A DNA stretch of 64,000 bases from the NCBI GenBank assembly GCA_027563935.2, contig CM050446.2:109968499-110032498 (forward strand), read 5' to 3'. Origin of the DNA: Costus lasius. Taxonomy: Eukaryota > Streptophyta > Magnoliopsida > Zingiberales > Costaceae. This document shows, one piece after another, positions 22,300-34,020 of this stretch (the first letter of the stretch is position 1; the number at the start of each line of letters is the position of its first letter). Below the pieces are notes generated by a model, which did no database searches, had not been told where the DNA came from, and saw only the letters and a program-made list of their open reading frames with translations. The position numbers and the translations under genes are program-made.

Positions 22300-22920
22300 A
22301 ATAAAGGTTTGTCAAGGAAAATTGAAGGTCAATCAATGATAAAAATAAGGATTGTCAATGATAAAATATGATCTGTTAATGATAAAAGAAGAATAGTCAA
22401 TGATACAATATGGTATGTCAAAGAAAATTTAATGTTTGTCAACGATAAAATAAGGTTTGTCAAAGATAAAATATAGTTTTTCAACAAAAATTTAAGGTCT
22501 GTCAACTATAAAATACGGTATGTTAGTGAAAATTTAAAGTTTGTTACTGAAAAAATTCGGTCTATTAACAAAAATTTAAAGTATGTCAATAATAAATATG
22601 GTATATAAATTAAAATGTAAGGTCAACTATAAAATAGTTTGTCTTTATAAAAAAATAGATAGTCAACTATAAAATAGAGTCAATCAAAAAAAATTACTCT
22701 ATCAATGAAAATTTAAAGTCTATAAATGAAAAAATTTATTTTGTCAACAAAAATTTATATTATGTCAATGATAAATATATAAATATGGTCTGTCAACAAT
22801 CAAATGTGGTATGTCTTTTGTAAAAAAATGGACTGTACCCTACTAAAATAAGGTATGTAAATAAAAATATCAAGACTATCAATGATAAATTGAAAGCTAT
22901 CAATGATAGTCATTACATTG
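22300..22920. repeat. AT-rich imperfect tandem repeat
   Basis: Many diverged copies of a unit of about 22 bp of the type GGTCTGTCAATGATAAAAT. It lies between the relic cargo gene and the relic MULE end, like the TAGTAGAAT repeats at 48.36-48.86 kb in the large MULE. Confidence 0.75.
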
Positions 22921-23289
22921 CAAGGAAGGGAGAAGAATAAATGATCAATAAAATTTACCTCTTGCTATATAAATTTTTTGAAGACAAAATCCTTTTGTGG
23001 GAGCTTCAATGTAGGACGATGCCCTTCGGTAGGAGTTTTGGAGTTTCGATACAGGACGAACAAGATTAGGAAGCTTTGGGGTGCGAGTGAGAGGAGCCTT
23101 CGCTAGAGACAATGACGAAGGTGCATGTAGGGAAGAATCACCAGTCGCACAAGCTAGAGGACAAAGTGGGCTTTGGGCACAACAATAAGGGCGCGGTGTT
23201 AGATTTTTGGGTGGGAAAGAGATTAAACCCTAAACAAAGTTAAGCTCAGCTTGGTAACAGGCTAGTGACGAGTGAGAAACGGTGGTGGA

Positions 23290-23400
23290 GGGCATTAAGA
23301 TTCGCACCTCCACTGCGTGGCTTTAAGATATGTGAAAAGTTGATTAGGGTACTCGGCTTTGATTTCCTAAGCTAAGTGCCTAGCTTAGGCCATTTTTTAT
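23290..23400. repeat. Remnant of a MULE terminal inverted repeat
   Basis: The order AAGATTCGCAC, then GGCTTTAAGAT, then CTTTGATT, then TTAGGCCATTTTTT follows the right TIR of the large MULE (AAGATTTGCGC, GCCTTTAAGAT, CTTTGATT, GTAGGCCCTTTTT at 63190-63290). It marks the right end of the relic MULE near 23400. Confidence 0.6.
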
Positions 23401-23473
23401 GTCACTTTTAAGTGTTGGGGGCACTTGAAAATTTATAAGCGGGGTCGGTCTATTTTATTTAACTATGCTTTAG

Positions 23474-23565
23474 ATCTGTTCAATGGTCAAATATTCTCTT
23501 ATTCTCACCACCCTAGCATAGTTCAATGGTCAAATATTCTCTTATTCTCACCACCCTTTCTGTTG
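23474..23565. repeat. Perfect 45-bp tandem duplication
   Basis: The segment GTTCAATGGTCAAATATTCT with its continuation to CACCACCCT occurs twice back to back, virtually identical. This is a recent local slippage event. Confidence 0.9.
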
Positions 23566-24780
23566 TACAGGGAAATGAATTTAAAGAAATGATCAGATTA
23601 ATATGTATTTTTATTTTAAGATTCATAAAAAAATCCACCCCACCCGCTTTAAAAAGTTAAGCATCCCACCTGCTTAAAAAATGCATCCACCTCAAGCAAC
23701 ATGCCAAGGCCTTAAAATTATTTAATTATTGGTAGATAAGTAATTACAAAATGCCTCACCCTTCTTACATTAGGAAAATTTTCTAGGTATGGTTCTTGCC
23801 TTGAAAATCCTAGGCAGAATTATATAAAGTAGTCTATCTCTCTAAATTATGAATCTTAAACAAGTGTCACATTTGTGTTGCTTTAAGATTCGCACATTCT
23901 ACAAGACGCTTGCTCCAAATGTCTCTTGGTTCACCCCAAACAATATAGTAAGTTGAAGAGTCGCATAAGTCACTCTTCATCCATGCTTTTTTAGGAGCTA
24001 CATCATAGAAAATTTTCTTGATATATCACAAAAAGACCTTACAATATGGATTGATCTGTCGTACAAGATTAACCAACCCACCTTTGTTGAAATATTGATA
24101 AAGAGAAAAAAATTAATTATCCTTAATAAAAGGAAAAGAAGAAGGAACAATTGTGTTCCTAACTAAAAGGTAAGCAACCTTCTAATGACCATTAACTAAA
24201 TCCAAACTCCGTAGAAGTAATATGAGCATATCCCCCTAATCATGTAGATATGTAATACCGCAAATTGCTGTTATTATAAAGGGACTCATAGCTTGGGGTG
24301 TTTAAGAGACCCTAACCGAGTAAGATCCATCTAAACTTTCATTGAAGAAAATTTAAGTGAGTTAGAGGTGGAGCATGATAATGTCTTGGTCATCACGACT
24401 ATGACCGATAGTTCTTATGTTTGTAATCTCATAACACACTCAACTATGCATTTACTTTGCAAAGATGAGGATGAAATAGGAAGAAGCAAAACCAGTGACC
24501 CATTATCTTGTTGGGTTTAATAAAGATCCAAGAAACCCACGCCATCCTCCTTACATTGGCTATCCTAGTAAAGGCCACAAAAGGTCATGCTTAATAGTTG
24601 ATGCCCTATTAGCTTATAATAGGGATAGTAGGCACTATGCACAACCGATTGAAGGCTACTCTCTCAACCTACATCATGGTGATAAAATTTTCCATTAAGC
24701 ATGAAGTCAAGGAGGTGTAGATAAAGTCAATTCAACAGGAATGTTGAGACATATATAGCTAACATGCTTGTGAAGATTCA
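23566..24780. other. Non-coding stretch, probably decayed repeat
   Basis: No supported gene. A 67-codon open frame at 24495-24698 (MTHYLVGFNKDPRNPRHPPY) shows no family I recognise. It may be a degenerate upstream part of the Gypsy relic that follows. Confidence 0.35.
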
Positions 24781-24799
24781 TCTTTTGAAGTATCACCAT

Positions 24800-25470
24800 G
24801 CCTCTAAAGTGTTAATTATGTTTGATGCTAGCAAGTTCTAGGGCTACCTTATCTACTATAGGAGAATTGAATTTTAGTTGTAGAATATTTACTGCATTGA
24901 TGACATGGTTGCTCCAATATTCATTAAAGAGGTTCAATGCTTAACTAGATGTTTGGTAAACCCTTTCACATTTCTTATCATGGCTAGCCCAAAGTTTTTT
25001 GTACCTTCAAGGCATTGAAGAATCAAAAGAAGTTCAAGCAGACTAATGATTCTTGATAGATCTTTGATGCCTTGCATGACTCAATCATCCAATTCTTGAT
25101 AGATCTTGCAACTATATCAAATGACAACTCCTAAAGCAATGGTAATAATTTTTATTGTTGTGCATAAGTTTCAATTAATGGCTGACCAAGTACTCCGTCA
25201 GGAATTGAAGGCTAGCAGATTGTTGAAGTATAGAAATTTTGCATAACATATCCATGAATGCCTATCAAGGCATATGCATTTGCTGACTTTAGTGTTGATT
25301 TTACTCACCCATTGAGTGAACTAGTTGCCACTATCTTAGAAGTTCTTAACCAAGAAATCTAGTGGCTATGTATCTACCATTTTGATTGATACAAGCAAAA
25401 GTCTCAACTACGCTTTGGCTTTGGACTTTTAATAAACAAATAATGAGGCAAAGTATAAAGCACTACTTTG
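24800..25470 (+). pseudogene. Decayed Ty3/Gypsy RT C-terminus and RNase H
   Basis: Broken plus-strand frames still show the signature after the RT active site: DASKF, GYLIYYRRIEF, then IKEVQCLTRCLVNP and PKFFVPSRH (24824-25020). These match the usual KFLGF, KEVQRLTGRL and PFFKALK region. Further on, NYALALDF followed by TNNEAKYKALL (about 25405-25470) is the RNase H motif TNNEAEYEAL. Stops are frequent. This is an old fossil, and no LTRs were identified for it. Confidence 0.65.
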
Positions 25471-26004
25471 CTAGTTTAGCTAAGCATGACGCTTATCAAC
25501 ATCTTTACCGACTCCTAATTAAGCAATAAACACTTAGAGAAATATCTAGAGAAAAAAAAAAAGAAATATATGATCCTTAGATTTGAGGTCTATACAAATT
25601 CTTACTTAACTAGTTATATATTTTGACATTGTTAACAGTCACTTGTTATTAGATAGAAAGTAAAAGATACAATGAATGTCTTAAATTATATGGAGAAATC
25701 TATGTGATCAAAATAGAAGTTGATCGTCCTATATAATAGTAGTAGTATCCTAGGCCCTTTGATCAAGTGAGACTAAAATGCATAGTCATGCTCAAATAAA
25801 TTGATATATGATATTAATCTTATTTATTAAATTATTTTTCATGAGACTTAAAGAAAATATGATGACTGAACTATACAAGTAGGACACATTATATAACTTA
25901 TGTTCAATTGAAATAGTATGGCCAAAAGATCAAACTATACTGTAACATTGTCACATATAAGATTATATCAAATTATGATATTTTTTGTAACTTGGATGGA
26001 AGCT

Positions 26005-26460
26005 ATGATACCCTACTTTAGTCCTACATAAGAAGTGAGAGAAAAAGATGATATAATATGTAATGGTTAGTGAGTTTGCTATAATTAATTAACTTGGTCT
26101 TGAGTATTTTAAATTGGGTCACGTTATTATTTAGTTTACCAAGTAAATGAGTTAGTTTGCTCATTAAGCAGGTTGTAACAAATGATATTATAGTAAACTT
26201 AGTCCTAAGCATGGTGAGAGATTAATAGGAAAAAGATTCTAAGAATGGTGGAGCCACCATTAGGCTAACTTGAAGAGATTGCGATCCCTTAGTCATGCAT
26301 TAGAAGTGGGAGAAAAGAAAGTATAGTATATAAGGCTTAAAGAGTTTACTATCATTAACTTTGACTTAAGTTTTTAAATTAAGTCACATTGTTATTTAGC
26401 TCACTAAGTTAATGGGCTAGTTTGCTCATTAATCATGTTGTAACAAAAGTAATGTATTGC
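26005..26460. repeat. Pair of about 165-bp direct repeats, TRIM-like
   Basis: The segment from AGAAGTGAGAGAAAAAGATG to GTTTGCTCATTAAGCAGGTTG (about 26030-26178) recurs at about 26300-26447 with the same internal order (TTTACTATCATTAACTTTG, AAGTCACATTGTTATTTAGC). The inner distance is only about 120 bp and nothing coding lies between. The layout resembles terminal-repeat retrotransposons in miniature, but the ends were not resolved. Confidence 0.5.
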
Positions 26461-28050
26461 TAGACACTACTCATTATTTGTGATATTATAATAAGACCGT
26501 ATTATTATTGCTAGTATCACAATAACCTATTGGATAACACTAATCACATGAACCGTACATTGATAACTAGAGTTACCATAATAATGATGATAGAAATTAT
26601 GTAAAGCCTATATCAAACTAAAGGTATTTGATTTGGACTATACCTAACTATTTCACATGTAGATGTGGATTGGATCTCACTATTTTACATAAAGGTGTGA
26701 TAAGGTTTTGTGGTTTCCTTAAGTAATGGAGACATATAGTATCATCCAAGTCGTCACACATATGTAATGGAAATTTTTTTTCATGTACCATGTTTATAAA
26801 AGTGGAAATATATGATATCGTCTTTGAGATATAATGAGTGAATAAGACAACAAAGAAACACGACCTAAGGTGTTTAGGAGTCTATTAGTAGTCCAAGTTG
26901 TAATAAACCACATTTGGTACAATGCATGACACTAGCGTCCTTCATAATATTGCAACATTTGAACCTCACTACTGAGCACCTTATGACATAAGTAGTATAA
27001 GAATCTCTTAACACAATAGGAGAGGGAGGCAATCAAGATGACTCGCACTTGACTTTTCTACTCCTTGCAATGTTGACTTAGGCATAAAAGGGTGGATATC
27101 CAAAATACTTTTTTTGTTTGGCATTCCTCTTCTAATAGGATAGCATGAGAACTAACATAATTAGTAAGGTTAATTCACCCAAGATCAAAGTAATTGAGAC
27201 ACACCTTAATTTAATTATCTTGAAATGACAAATTTGAACATCATTAGGTTTCAAGTGGATCCAAATGAGTAGCAATCAACAAAACAACTACATTTAGATT
27301 TATTAGAAATCAATGTTGTTATAGTTTATCATACAAACAATCAATTACAACCTCAAAGCTAACACAAATACAATTAAGCGTTAATTAGAAGATTGAGTGG
27401 GTAGCAATTTTTAATTTGTACAAGATTAACAAAGTGAATATTCTCAATAATTGCATTGACAATTAATTAAATAACTTGCATGACAAAAAAAAAATACTAA
27501 AACACAAATAATTGACGTCAAAAATATCTTAAGAGACAGAATATCACATGAAGTACCTACTATGAATCCATTACATTGTCAACGTTAGGATTGCAAATAT
27601 TCTTTTTTTCCCAACAAAAAACATCAAACATCATGAAACCAATTGAAAAAAAAAATCATCAAAATAGTTTTTATCATAACAAAATTCTCCATTGGCATTG
27701 TTGATCGAAAGAATCTTCTATATTTAATTTCTAATGTTTATTTGAAATAATACTTATTATATCTTATATAGTATTGCCATCAAATCCTATTAAACTATTT
27801 CAACGAGTAATTTTAGTAGAAAAAAATAGAGATTCTTTTGGTGTAATATTTAATAATATTTTCTTTTGCCATTTTTTCCAATTTCCATCACAATGAACTA
27901 ATGCAAGGAAAATTAAAAACGCACACACATTTGAATTCCCATCATGATTCTAACCTCCAACTTGAATCAATGAGGATAAGGCATCCACGACTACAACAAG
28001 ATGATGCCTTTGGAAGTAATCATGATGCCTTGGAGGGTCAACTTGGGGAA
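26461..28050. other. AT-rich stretch without recognised genes
   Basis: Nothing supportable is seen. Reading frames are short, and no repeat or element ends were found. Confidence 0.4.
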
Positions 28051-28061
28051 GTCCAGGCTTT

Positions 28062-28790
28062 TCAGGAACTTTGTGTCAACAGGCTCTTGGTATCAATGTT
28101 TATTAATTGGAGAACTCCCAGATCTGTGGCTAATGCTGCCTCGACCCAGAGAGAAGCCAATTTATTTGGCTTAGGTAACATTGTATTATCCTTCAGCACA
28201 TCAGTGTGTCGACTCGCTCCCAGCGACTCGGCAGCAGTAGTCGTGCTCAAAACCTCATTGTAGAGTGGTAGAAATTGGTCAATTGTTGGCACAGGATTAC
28301 AAGGTTTCGATGATGAACAGAGATCAGAAAACATGCTGGAGATGATAATGGAATTACATTAACCATAATTGTTAATTTAACAATTATAGTCTTACATTGT
28401 TGAGAAATAGAGAAAAGGCCACCTTAGAGTCCTGATAACAGATTCAGTAACCAAGGACTCCTCTAGAGCTTCTGCCGCTGCTATGGAAGCCATATTTCTT
28501 CTTTGAAGTGCATCCTGAATATTTAAATGGACTTTCATATATTCAAAAATGAGGCAATTTGCTCCGATATAAAGCACAAGTGAAGCATTAAAATTCAGCG
28601 TTGCTGACTTCCAAAACGATGAATGTTGTAATAATAGTTAATATACCTTTCCTAGCATTGCAAGGTTATCAGAAATGGAGTCAAATCGGTCCACTTCTTA
28701 TCATGAACAGTGATTCCACGGCTAGTTCTTCGCTTCTCAGCAGAAGATGTTACCTCATTACTGATTTGTATGCCTCCAAAATCGCTCAAC
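28062..28790 (-). pseudogene. DUF936 family gene fragment (three C-terminal exons)
   Basis: On the minus strand, exon A (about 28790-28647) contains DKKWTD and, after a small frameshift, SISDNLAMLGK, and ends at a GT donor. Exon B (28514-28423) reads DALQRRNMASIAAAEALEES to VIRTL, with an AG acceptor and a GT donor. Exon C (28335-28062) completes LSMFSDLCSSSKP, PTIDQFLPLYNEVL and ASLWVEAALATDL. The order (KKWTDG..S, LAKLGK, RRDAA..AALEAL, FSDL..S, WV.AALATDL) is that of the C-terminal region of plant DUF936 proteins, whose biochemical role is unknown. Splice phases fit across both introns. The frameshift in exon A and the lack of upstream exons argue for a truncated or pseudogenised copy. Confidence 0.75.
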
Positions 28791-29450
28791 CTTGGTGATA
28801 TAGCGACCTAACGAAATTTATGAAGAATATACATGCTATTTAATAAGATAACTAATGCCATATAGTCTGATAATTGTAATTTAAAAAATACAGATTTTTG
28901 AATAAGAATGATAATAATTTGAAAACAACACAAGGACTTGTTACAGCAAAGAGAGAAGCCAAATTCAACAAGCTTATACAATGGATACCACCAAAGAATG
29001 TAGAAAGCAGAATCAAGGGTAACTTTCAGTTTAGTTAGCTTGAGTTGTATCTTAACTGCTCTAGTTAAAAGAGAAAAGTAATGGGTCTACAATTGGATAT
29101 GTAGTTTTAATCATTACTAAAAAAGGTTCCATTGTTGCTGCTGATTTTTATTCCTCCAAAGTTGCTCAACCGTCATGATATATCGACCTAAGATAGTTTA
29201 AGAAGAATATACATGTGATTTGATAAGAAAGCTATGTCATCTAATCTGATAATTGTAACTAAAAAATAAAGGCTTTTGAATATGAGTATAGATAGATTTG
29301 TGATAGCAAAGAGAGAAGTAGCCAGATTCAGTAAAGCTAATACAAGGGGTACCACCAAAGAATGTTTAAGGGAGAATCAAGGGCAATTTTCTATTTAGTT
29401 AGCAAGGGTTATATTTTAACTTCACTAGATAGCTAGGGTTATATTTTAAC
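28770..29450. repeat. Segmental tandem duplication of about 300 bp
   Basis: The block from 28770 to about 29075 recurs from 29152 to about 29450. Shared landmarks are CTCCAAA..GCTCAACC, GAAGAATATACATG, TCTGATAATTGTAA, GCAAAGAGAGAAG and ACCACCAAAGAATGT. The first copy overlaps the 5' side of DUF936 exon A, so part of this gene fragment was duplicated upstream. Confidence 0.8.
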
Positions 29451-30380
29451 TGCACTGGTCAAAGAAAGATTTATAAGTGATTTATTTTTTGTTATGTTTG
29501 AAAGAACACAAATGGAGATAGAAAATTTTCTTGAGAAGCTATTCGTTGAGGTTCTATAATCATTTGACCATGCAAGATTACCCTTGGAATCATAGCCATT
29601 TTTTTGAAATAGTACATTGTTCAAATAGAAGCAGCCTTCTATTCCCATAATTTCAAGTCTCAATTGATTGACTCCTTAGTCCTTTCGCCATAGAGACTCT
29701 TTTTGCATGCATGAATACTGGAAAAGATTTTTTTGTTGCTTAAACTCTTATGCTGTGTTTAGGACGGAAATGAGAGGAAAAAGAAAATATAAAGAAAGAA
29801 AAAATAGATCACGTGTTTCACATGTGATTTAGAAAAGAAAAAAAAATATGTTGTGCGGGCGTGGCAACGGCAACAGCGGCAAACGGCGGGCAAGGAGGCC
29901 GATGGCAAGGTGGGTTGGTGGCGGGATGACAAGGCAAGTTGGTGGGGGGTAGACGAGGCGGATGCATACGCTAGGCGAGGTAGACAGGCTTCGTTATGCA
30001 GGAGCATTTTTGCATGATATGTTTGACTTAATTTTCATTTAGTTAATTTTGCACCTTAATTGAATTTTGGGTTAGTGAACATATGTGTCTTAAATTTTTA
30101 ATTTTTGGGCATATGAATTGTTATATTCCTAATGTGGCACTAATCTCTTGAATTTACTAATGACATGTAATCAACATGAGACCAATTCACGGAATGCCCA
30201 CATCAAGCATCGCTTAAGCTCAAAAGGGAGTTCAGCCCAAGTCAAGCTCAAGCTCAAGCTTAAATTCAAGCAGCAAAAGAAAAGACTTGGGGCTACATAC
30301 ATGACCAGCCAACAAAGAGAAGCAGCCCAATTCAATCCCACTAAAGAGAAGCTGCAGATTTTAGTCAAACAAAGAAGCTT
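29451..30380. other. Non-coding stretch
   Basis: No gene is recognised. A purine-rich A/G tract and a GC-rich GGCAAGG-type repetitive patch occur at 29760-30000. The open frames crossing them look compositional. Confidence 0.4.
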
Positions 30381-30381
30381 G

Positions 30382-30602
30382 CGTATGGGGAAAGTGTGTA
30401 GCTTGCTTTCCATGAGTGAGCTGTTGGGAGAAATTTTATAGCAGATTCCTAATTTTTAGGTAGCCGAGGCTGATTACCGTTCATCTGCGTATGGGAAAGT
30501 GTGCAACTTGCTTTCCATGAGTGAGCTGTTGGGAGAAATTTTATAGGAATCCGCGAATTCCTAATTTTTTAGGTAGCCGCGGCTGATTATCGTTCATCTG
30601 CG
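30382..30602. repeat. Tandem duplication of about 108 bp upstream of the PDLP relic
   Basis: GCGTATGGGGAAAGTGTG to GATTACCGTTCATCTGC (30382-30488) is repeated at about 30487-30602, with small indels such as the added AATCCGCG. The second copy contains a palindromic AGGAATCCGCGAATTCCT. Confidence 0.88.
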
Positions 30603-30693
30603 CACAATCCCAATGCAGATGATGGCAAAATATTTCTGCTTAACGTTAACATAAGTTTGACGCCAACGTTAACATTTCACAAAACATTTCCGC

Positions 30694-31456
30694 GGCACCT
30701 CCCTGGTCCCCTTCGGCAACTACTCCTCCGGCAACTGCGCCCCGCTCCCCCCAGCGTTCGCCGTCTTCGGCCTCTTCCAGTGCCTCACCGACGTTGCCCC
30801 CGGCGACTGCGCCACCTGCGTCCGCAGCGTCGTCGCCCCGCTCAGCGTGTCTGCCCGCAGTCCTTCGCGGCTGCGCTGCAGCTCGAGGGCTGCCTCGTGC
30901 GGTACAGCAACGAGGACTTCTGCGGGAGGCCGGACACCGCCACGGTGTTCCACAAGTGCGGCGCGGGCGGGACGAGCGAAGATCCGGCGTTCCTCCGGCG
31001 GCGGGAGGACGTGCTGGCGGAGCTTCTGGAGGGCCCGGGGACAGGGTACCGGGTAAAGGCGTCGGACACGGTGCAGGGTGATGCGCAGTGCTAGAGCAAC
31101 TTGGGCGAGAAGGACTGCGCGGCGTGCCTGGAGCCGGCGGTGGAGCAGCTGCGGAGCGAGTTCGAGGAGGTGCTCGCCGGGGAGGTGTTCTCGGAGAGGT
31201 GCTACGCGAGGTATTGGGCCCCGCAATTACTTCCAGTCCTCTACCGTGATTGAAGGTCTGTAGAATTCTTGCCCAATCTAATTATACCTTAAAGTCTTAC
31301 AATTCTTACGATCTGTTAACTCCATATGCTATTTTTGAGTGGGTAAAAGGATCAAACGATGGCCGGAAAACTGGAAGGACGGTGGCAATTGTCGTCGGCG
31401 TCTTCGCAGGATTCTTCCTCATTGCAGCGATCTCCCTTCTTAAAAGGACATGCTAA
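30694..31456 (+). pseudogene. PDLP-like (DUF26/Gnk2 domain) receptor pseudogene
   Basis: The plus strand encodes the end of one Gnk2 domain, with CLTDVAPGDCATC at 30781-30819 in the diagnostic C-X8-C-X2-C spacing. After a frameshift it continues LQLEGCLVRYSNEDFCG to FHKCG, then a second domain, QGDAQC-stop-SNLGEKDCAAC (a TAG at 31092-31094 sits inside the second C-X8-C-X2-C), ending ERCYARYW. A later exon (about 31340-31456) gives GRKTGRTVAIVVGVFAGFFL and a short LLKRTC tail, a single membrane helix. This order (two DUF26 domains, one TM helix, tiny tail, intron before the TM exon) is that of plasmodesmata-located proteins. Signal peptide and N-terminus are missing. The GC-rich codons differ sharply from the AT-rich surroundings. 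Confidence 0.75.
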
Positions 31457-32341
31457 GTTGTCAGGCCCCTTGTGTTGTGTGCTCGTCTCGAACTGTATAA
31501 ATAAACTCGGGTTTGCATATCGTTATATTTGGCCAGAGGCCAGGACAGTGTGGAGCTGTCGATCGCTGGTGAGGCATGGAGAGGTGTGATTTTTAGAGAA
31601 GAAGTTGGGGAAGAGGAAGGAGAGTGAGCAGCGCATGTAGGGAGAGAGAGCTAGGTTTAGCAGTTAACGGTGTAGTTACGCTGTTAATACTTTTTCCCTA
31701 CTATAAGCCTCGAGATCTGCATCAACACTGATCAACGGCTATCAATGGGACTTTAAAACATTTTAGGAATCCACGGATTCCTAAAAAACGCGCCCTGTTG
31801 TTGCAGCTTGAGTGAAGAGCTTGTGTGAAGGAGCTGCCATGGAACGAAAGAACCGTTGGAGACTTGCCTTGAAGATTGCAGCCAACGTTCACCATAGCTT
31901 CTAGCCCACCTATCTTCTTTCCCTAAGATTGCAGCCAACGTTCACCAGTAGCTTCTAGCCCACCTATCTTCTTTCCCTTGGTTCTATAAAATGTAGTGTC
32001 TCTAATGTAAGCAGCAGACTTTGATGATTTGAATGAAATAGTTTTTTTCTTCCCATGGAATCGGATGTCTCTTTTCTTCTTTTCCTCAGAGGCACTTGTG
32101 TCGCCTATCTTTCCCCTCATCACCTTCTCTCTCTCTTCTCCAGCTAACCATCAATCATCTTCCACCTCTAGCCAAGCTTCCATCGCTGTCGCCATCCACG
32201 CTTTGCTCCTAACCAAATTATACGCTCTCCCGCCACTGTCGCAAGCCATCCCCTTTTTCCTGCTAAGCCCAGCTCCAGGCTCTCACTTTGACTCAACATC
32301 GGCGACGATCCGACGGACGGATCGTCCTCAAACTCCAGTCA
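31457..32341. other. Non-coding stretch with a 53-bp tandem duplication
   Basis: At 31873-31979 the segment AGATTGCAGCCAACGTTCAC through CTTCTTTCCCT occurs twice in tandem. TATAAAATG near 31986 and the following CT-rich leader look like LTR or promoter sequence, but no partner was found. A palindrome, TAGGAATCCACGGATTCCTA, lies near 31764-31783. Confidence 0.5.
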
Positions 32342-32684
32342 CTCATCCTCCCTTTCAGGCCGAACCTACAACTGGAAGGATCGCCCCATCCGACGCGTGG
32401 ATCGTCGGAATCGAATGATCCACCGTGACGCCAAGCTTCTGCCCCAGCTCCACTGATCGACGCCGATCTCTTCTAACCCACCACGACTCGCTCCCAAACT
32501 CCGGCCAAGAGTTCACCGTGGCCAGAGTAACCCCCAGCTATAGCAGGTATGGAGTTCGTGCACCTATGAGTGAACGGCGACGACCCCTGCTACGCCCAGC
32601 CAACCTCCCCTGTTCCGATCAACAGCCGCATCTCCGTCTTCGCCGGTGTTCCCACATCGACGACAACTCACCTCCGTCCTCTCC
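32342..32684. repeat. Left copy of a 343-bp block flanking the Gypsy element
   Basis: It is collinear with 39829-40171 over its whole length: CTCATCCT, CGACGCGTGGAT, CCACGACTCGCTC, CTCCGGCCAAGAGTTCACC, AGTTCGTGCACCT and ACGACAACTCACCTCCGTCC. Differences are mostly C/T. The left flank runs on into unrelated sequence, while the right edge touches the retrotransposon LTR. Confidence 0.9.
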
Positions 32685-34020
32685 GCAAGCGCACGGTGTT
32701 ATCGAAATAATATAAAAGATTGTCGATCCCACAGGGAGCTAGGTCAAGTACCAACTATTCTGATATTTAGAAGCTAAGCAATCCGATTTTTGTGTTTTGA
32801 GAATAAAGTAAACTAACTCAACTATAAATAAAATAGGAAAAGCAACGATAAAAATATGAAGGGTGTCTAATTGAGAAATATCAGGACTACGGAATTCACC
32901 ACATTGACTGATCTATCTGAACTAGAATTTAGTTGATGCATGAGTTTATCATTTTATATAAGTAATCTTTCCTGAGTTACAGGATGCCCTCTCTCGGTGG
33001 TACACCCTAGAGCTTATCCGGAACGGTCTCCTACTCTCGCGGTGGATCATTCTAGATAAACCCAATGAGTTCTATGAAAGATTATGTTACCCTCGAGAGA
33101 AAACCAAGCACTCTCATGTCATGGATTCACAAGTTTTACCTATGTGTTCCACCACCACGATCCTCCTCTCGGTATGAACCGCGTTGGCTAACGCACAACA
33201 TTACTTGATCAAGACATATTATGAAATAAACACAACTAAATAAAATATGCTCAGATAAGACTCAAAACATCAAGAAAGTTTAGTTCATATAATAGATCAA
33301 GTCAAAGGGCTTCATCCGAGCCCCAAATAAAGGTTTAAGCTAGAAAAGCCATACAAATCCGCACAAATCTCTCAAATCGACAAAGAAAACTAGAAACAAA
33401 GACTAAGAGAAGGTAGGAGAAGATGATGCAAACGTTTCCTCCAAGTTTGGTGAAGATCCGTCGAATTGCCCCAAAATCCTCTCCGGAAAGCCCTTGTAGC
33501 CGGTCCACTTGCCCTAGCCATGTTCGTCCGCCGATTTCTCTCCCAATTGGCAATAAAAATTAGGACTTTTATATTCCTTATGTTCTCCTTCGAATCAGCT
33601 TTCCAAAAAGTCCTCACTTGCCAAATTTGGACATCAATTGGGCTCAAAATCACTAAAAATTCGAGCAGATGTCGGGCTGCCCAGTAAGAATCACGGGTGA
33701 ACCCCGTGGGGTTCACGAGGCTGTGAAGCAGTATGTGAGTTTCAGTCATTAGCAAAAGCACCATGGGGTTCACCTGGCCGTATTTGATCCCAAATTTTTT
33801 GTGTAGCTTTGTCTCATCACTAGAAATCACTCCATGGCTTTAGAATCTTCAAATAACCTCTAGAAATGAGTTATTTATCTAAAATTGCATAAAGACAAGG
33901 AAAAGTGAAGATTCCGAATAAAGCAAGTAAATAAGCCTGAATATTATATAAAAGCATCAGAATATGCCTTGTTTTCAGATAAAATGATATTAGAAAATAC
34001 TACAAAAATGCAAGGCATCA
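32684..34020 (-). repeat. 3' LTR of the gag-only Athila-like element
   Basis: It matches 38460-39828 nearly throughout and ends GCATCA on the plus strand. The opposite end starts at CCGCAAGCGCAC, so TGATACGCA is missing. It contains two hairpin-type GTGAACCCC-like sites near 33698 and 33765 and a minus-strand TATA (TATAAAAGTCC) near 33565. Confidence 0.92.
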
